A stretch of 64,000 nt of DNA from Bacteroidales bacterium (GTDB lineage Bacteria; Bacteroidota; Bacteroidia; Bacteroidales; UBA932): positions 23,059-87,058 of the forward strand of contig JAFRRF010000011.1 in assembly GCA_017428245.1 (NCBI GenBank), read 5' to 3'. Below the pieces are notes generated by a model. It did no database searches, had not been told where the DNA came from, and worked only from the letters and a program-made list of their open reading frames with translations. The first letter of the stretch is position 1. Every line of letters begins with the position of its first letter. Both the position numbers and the translations under genes were made by a program. Below are positions 62,036 to 64,000 of the stretch, one piece after another.

Positions 62036-62968
62036 GATTCCTCGAGACTCGCCGGGCCGGAGACGGAGATATTTCTCCAACTGGCGGCGGCTGGCGCCGG
62101 TGCGGAGTCCCAGGGGATCCAGCAGTTCCCTGCGTTCCGTTTCCGGCATGCGGAGAAGATCGTCGGTACTTTGAATCCGACGGGATTCGAGCAGAAACTC
62201 CGTCATCTGGCTGTAAATCCGGTCTGAGCGGCCCACGAATTCCTCGGGTATCGCGTATTCACTGCCCGTGGTCGTATTGATGGCCATGATCAGATCGGAA
62301 TAATTACCGAAGCGATAGAAAAGATCCGGGTAGTCAACGCAGTTGTAGGCACTGATGATGACATCGTACAGCTGCTTTCTTTCCAGCTGTGTCAGGGGCG
62401 CGGTCATTCGTTTCAATTGTGCATAGTTGAGTGGACGCTCATCCTTTCGGGAGCATTTGACTTCATCGACGGCCCGCCGCATCGGTGCCCGTGCTTTGTC
62501 GAGTCTGGCGGGTGAAACGAATGGAAAGCGACTGTTTGCATACGCAAGAAAATTCCAAGGATACTGCTCGGCCCGTTTGCAGATCAGGCGTTCGACGGGA
62601 TTGTTGTAGAGATAGGCGATGGCACTGCGTTGTTTTTTATCGTCTACTTTTGAGGCCGCACCATAGTTTGCCTTGAACAGGGATCCCTTTAAGCCATACC
62701 ATTTATTGTAGGTGTTTGCGAACCAGCTGGTATACAGGCATACGAACCGATCCATTTCCTGTTTGTTCCCGGCTTCAACCAATACGTGGACGTGATCGAC
62801 CATCAGGCAGATTCCAAGAATCCGGATATGGTAACGTCGGGCAGCGGTAGCAATCATGGTAAAGAATACCAAGCAGTCCCGGACAGAATAGAAAATCAGA
62901 AAACCGCCAACGGTTTGTTGGTAGATGTGCTGAATGGCACCGTTCGTGAAATACAACCTTCCCTTCAT
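62009..62968 (-). CDS. HUH-type (REP-associated) transposase, second locus
   Basis: A 319-residue Y1/RAYT-like protein. GICLMVDHVHVLVEAG has the HUH site (His59, His61) and AYLYNNPVERL the classical Y-x3-NPV motif with catalytic Tyr119. GSLFKANYG is the usual segment between them. The C-terminal half is an extra helical domain, as in the first transposase, but the two share little sequence. The ATG at 62968 is preceded by GAGGAGG, a strong ribosome site, and by a consensus promoter. No TnpB and no IS ends; related hairpin elements flank it. Confidence 0.86.
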   Translation of the reverse strand: MKGRLYFTNGAIQHIYQQTVGGFLIFYSVRDCLVFFTMIATAARRYHIRILGICLMVDHVHVLVEAGNKQEMDRFVCLYTSWFANTYNKWYGLKGSLFKANYGAASKVDDKKQRSAIAYLYNNPVERLICKRAEQYPWNFLAYANSRFPFVSPARLDKARAPMRRAVDEVKCSRKDERPLNYAQLKRMTAPLTQLERKQLYDVIISAYNCVDYPDLFYRFGNYSDLIMAINTTTGSEYAIPEEFVGRSDRIYSQMTEFLLESRRIQSTDDLLRMPETERRELLDPLGLRTGASRRQLEKYLRLRPGESRGIERAGAAGG

Positions 62969-62989
62969 ATCTTGCCTCCTCTTTTTGAG

Positions 62990-63022
62990 CAAAGATACAA
63001 CCTGCGGATGCTGTTTTCCAAA
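62990..63022 (-). promoter_or_regulatory. Predicted promoter for the second HUH transposase gene
   Basis: On the minus strand TTTG (63019-63022), a 21-nt spacer, and TATCTTTG (62990-62997) match the full Bacteroidota consensus. The ATG is 21 bp downstream, with GAGGAGG between. Confidence 0.68.
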
Positions 63023-63075
63023 TTTATTGTTGGTGCTGGAGCTTAAATCTCTGATTCACACAGATTAACGAATAA

Positions 63076-63145
63076 TCGCCCTCCCCGGTCAGAAGGGGGC
63101 GAGTTTGTGTAATATATTGAAAATCATATAATTGCGCTCCAGCGG
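63076..63145. repeat. Hairpin element beside second HUH transposase gene, copy 2
   Basis: TCGCCCTCC and GGGGGCGA form an imperfect stem (63076-63102), followed by ATTGAAAAT and CTCCAGCGG, the same block order and orientation as at 61945-62035, with more divergence. A purine-rich GAGGAGC/AGAAGCAGA tract follows to about 63200. With the promoter and terminator this accounts for the gap 62969-63337. Confidence 0.65.
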
Positions 63146-63225
63146 GCGAGGAGCCGGCGAGGAGCAGACGAGAAGCAGACTGGAAGCAGATGGGAAGCGG
63201 ACGGGACGCACGGGCGCGGAAAGGC

Positions 63226-63270
63226 GCAAAAATGTGCCCCGACCGGTGAAAAAAAACCGATCGGGGCACA
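63226..63270 (-). terminator. Terminator after rplI
   Basis: A 14-bp stem with one mismatch (63234-63247 with 63256-63269; GTGCCCCGA arm) around an A-rich loop is followed on the minus strand by T-rich sequence. It lies about 70 bp past the rplI stop and likely ends the rpsR-rplI transcript. Confidence 0.78.
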
Positions 63271-63337
63271 GATCTGCGGGTTTTTGTTCCCGGACGACGA
63301 CTTCAGACGTCAACCCGGACAACACCCGGTGTCGGGT

Positions 63338-63793
63338 TTAGGCTTCTTCCGGAACCACCTCGAGTTTGACGGTGGCCTTGATGTCCTTGTAGCACTTGAC
63401 AACGGCTTCGTAGGCGCCGACCTGCTTGATCAGGGGTTCGCCCACGAGGGTGATGTCCTTGCGGTCCACATTGTAACCGGCGGCCACGAGGGCCTCGGCG
63501 ACCTGGATGTTGTTCACGGAACCGAACACCTTGCCGCTCTCGCTCACCTTGGCGGGGACCTTCACGGTCACCTCACCCAGCTGGGCGGCGAGTTTCTCGG
63601 CGGCCTCGCGCAGCGCCTGCTCCTTGTGGGCGCGCTGACGCATGTTCTCGGCGTGGATCTTCTTGGCGGTCGGGGTGGCCATGATGGCCAGGCCCTGGGG
63701 AATCAGCCAGTTTGCGCCGTAACCGTTGCGGACGGTCACGATGTCGTCCTTGTTACCAAGGTTCTGAATGTCTTGTTTGAGAATGACTTCCAT
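63338..63793 (-). CDS. rplI: 50S ribosomal protein L9
   Basis: A 151-residue L9. The N-terminal domain MEVILKQDIQNLGNKDDIVTV and GYGANWLIPQGLA is highly conserved; a long helix and a C-terminal domain (KVSESGKVFGSVNNIQVAEAL) follow. The ATG is preceded by AGGAGG at 63800-63805 with a 6-7 nt gap, a canonical Shine-Dalgarno that is unusual in Bacteroidota, fitting high expression. It follows rpsR by 12 bp. Confidence 0.97.
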   Translation of the reverse strand: MEVILKQDIQNLGNKDDIVTVRNGYGANWLIPQGLAIMATPTAKKIHAENMRQRAHKEQALREAAEKLAAQLGEVTVKVPAKVSESGKVFGSVNNIQVAEALVAAGYNVDRKDITLVGEPLIKQVGAYEAVVKCYKDIKATVKLEVVPEEA

Positions 63794-63805
63794 GGTAAAT
63801 CCTCC

Positions 63806-64000
63806 TTATTTCATCAGGTCGGTTACATACGGGAGAAGGGCCAGGTGACGGGCACGCTTGACGGCCTGCGAGACCTTCTTCTGGAATTTCAGCGAAGTGC
63901 CGGTGATGCGGCGGGGGAGGATCTTGCCTTGTTCGTTGAGGAACTTCTTCAGGAACTCGGCGTCCTTGTAGTCGACATATTTGATGCCTGCCTTCTTGAA
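63806..64000 (-). CDS. rpsR: 30S ribosomal protein S18, 5' end outside window
   Basis: The last 64 codons of S18 are visible, with [18 protein letters not shown], the conserved [11 protein letters not shown] and [12 protein letters not shown] ending in TDLMK. The start lies beyond the right edge. It is upstream of rplI, as in the usual rpsF-rpsR-rplI operon of Bacteroidota. Confidence 0.96.
   Translation of the reverse strand, partial: FKKAGIKYVDYKDAEFLKKFLNEQGKILPRRITGTSLKFQKKVSQAVKRARHLALLPYVTDLMK

Noticed and set aside
1..64000. tRNA or rRNA genes
   Set aside because: No segment read as a tRNA cloverleaf or conserved rRNA sequence on either strand by eye; a tRNAscan or Infernal run would settle it.

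Overview
The window looks like chromosomal DNA of a fairly GC-rich member of the Bacteroidales (Bacteroidota). Evidence: Bacteroidota-type promoters (TAnnTTTG -7 boxes, some with a TTG or TTTG about 19-21 nt upstream), few Shine-Dalgarno sites, OmpA and beta-barrel proteins, a TPR/HTH membrane regulator, BACON-like lipoproteins, a DoxX-type membrane protein next to tmk, and the order mreB-mreC-mreD-mrdA-rodA and rpsR-rplI. I cannot place it to genus; an uncultured gut lineage is a guess.

Region 1 (1-27,284, all minus strand) is one long surface-polysaccharide operon, mostly with 1-4 bp stop/start overlaps and running off the left edge. It encodes glycosyltransferases (GT2, GT14, GT25, GT32, a GtrB-like enzyme and a probable GT-C partner), a Wzx flippase, a pyruvyltransferase, three O-acyltransferases, hexapeptide acetyltransferases, an FrhB-like protein fused to an acetyltransferase, and two LicD proteins. 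Embedded in it (2,274-11,329) is a phosphonate module: PEP mutase fused to a nucleotidyltransferase, phosphonopyruvate decarboxylase, phosphoesterase, epimerase, cytidylyltransferase-oxidoreductase fusion, SDR, LicD, a second nucleotidyltransferase and a Rossmann protein. No aminotransferase is visible, so the phosphonate need not be 2-aminoethylphosphonate. The likely product is a capsule or LPS glycan carrying a phosphonate or phospho-substituent, pyruvate and acyl groups.

Region 2 (27,285-45,311) is core: OmpA-like and beta-barrel outer-membrane proteins, glycine decarboxylase P-protein, the rod-shape operon mreBCD-mrdA-rodA, ispD, an Lrp/AsnC regulator, topA, a bifunctional class A penicillin-binding protein and ddl.

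Region 3 (45,312-48,800) is repeat-rich: three tandem ~186-bp units with an internal dyad, a prmC gene swollen by repeat-derived coding insertions, an HUH (REP-associated, IS200-like) transposase bracketed by two copies of an 89-bp double-hairpin element, and a GTCAGCC-type short tandem repeat.

Region 4 (48,783-57,224) carries a dicarboxylate/amino-acid symporter, malQ, radA, folP, tmk, a DoxX-like membrane protein and a GT2 glycosyltransferase. Region 5 (57,289-61,879) has a small lipoprotein, a TPR/HTH membrane regulator and three tandem paralogous BACON-like lipoproteins. Region 6 (61,945-64,000) has a second HUH transposase between related hairpin elements, then rplI and the 3' part of rpsR. 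The most notable signals are the transaminase-less phosphonate module, the two transposases each bracketed by their own palindromic repeats, and the repeat-invaded prmC.
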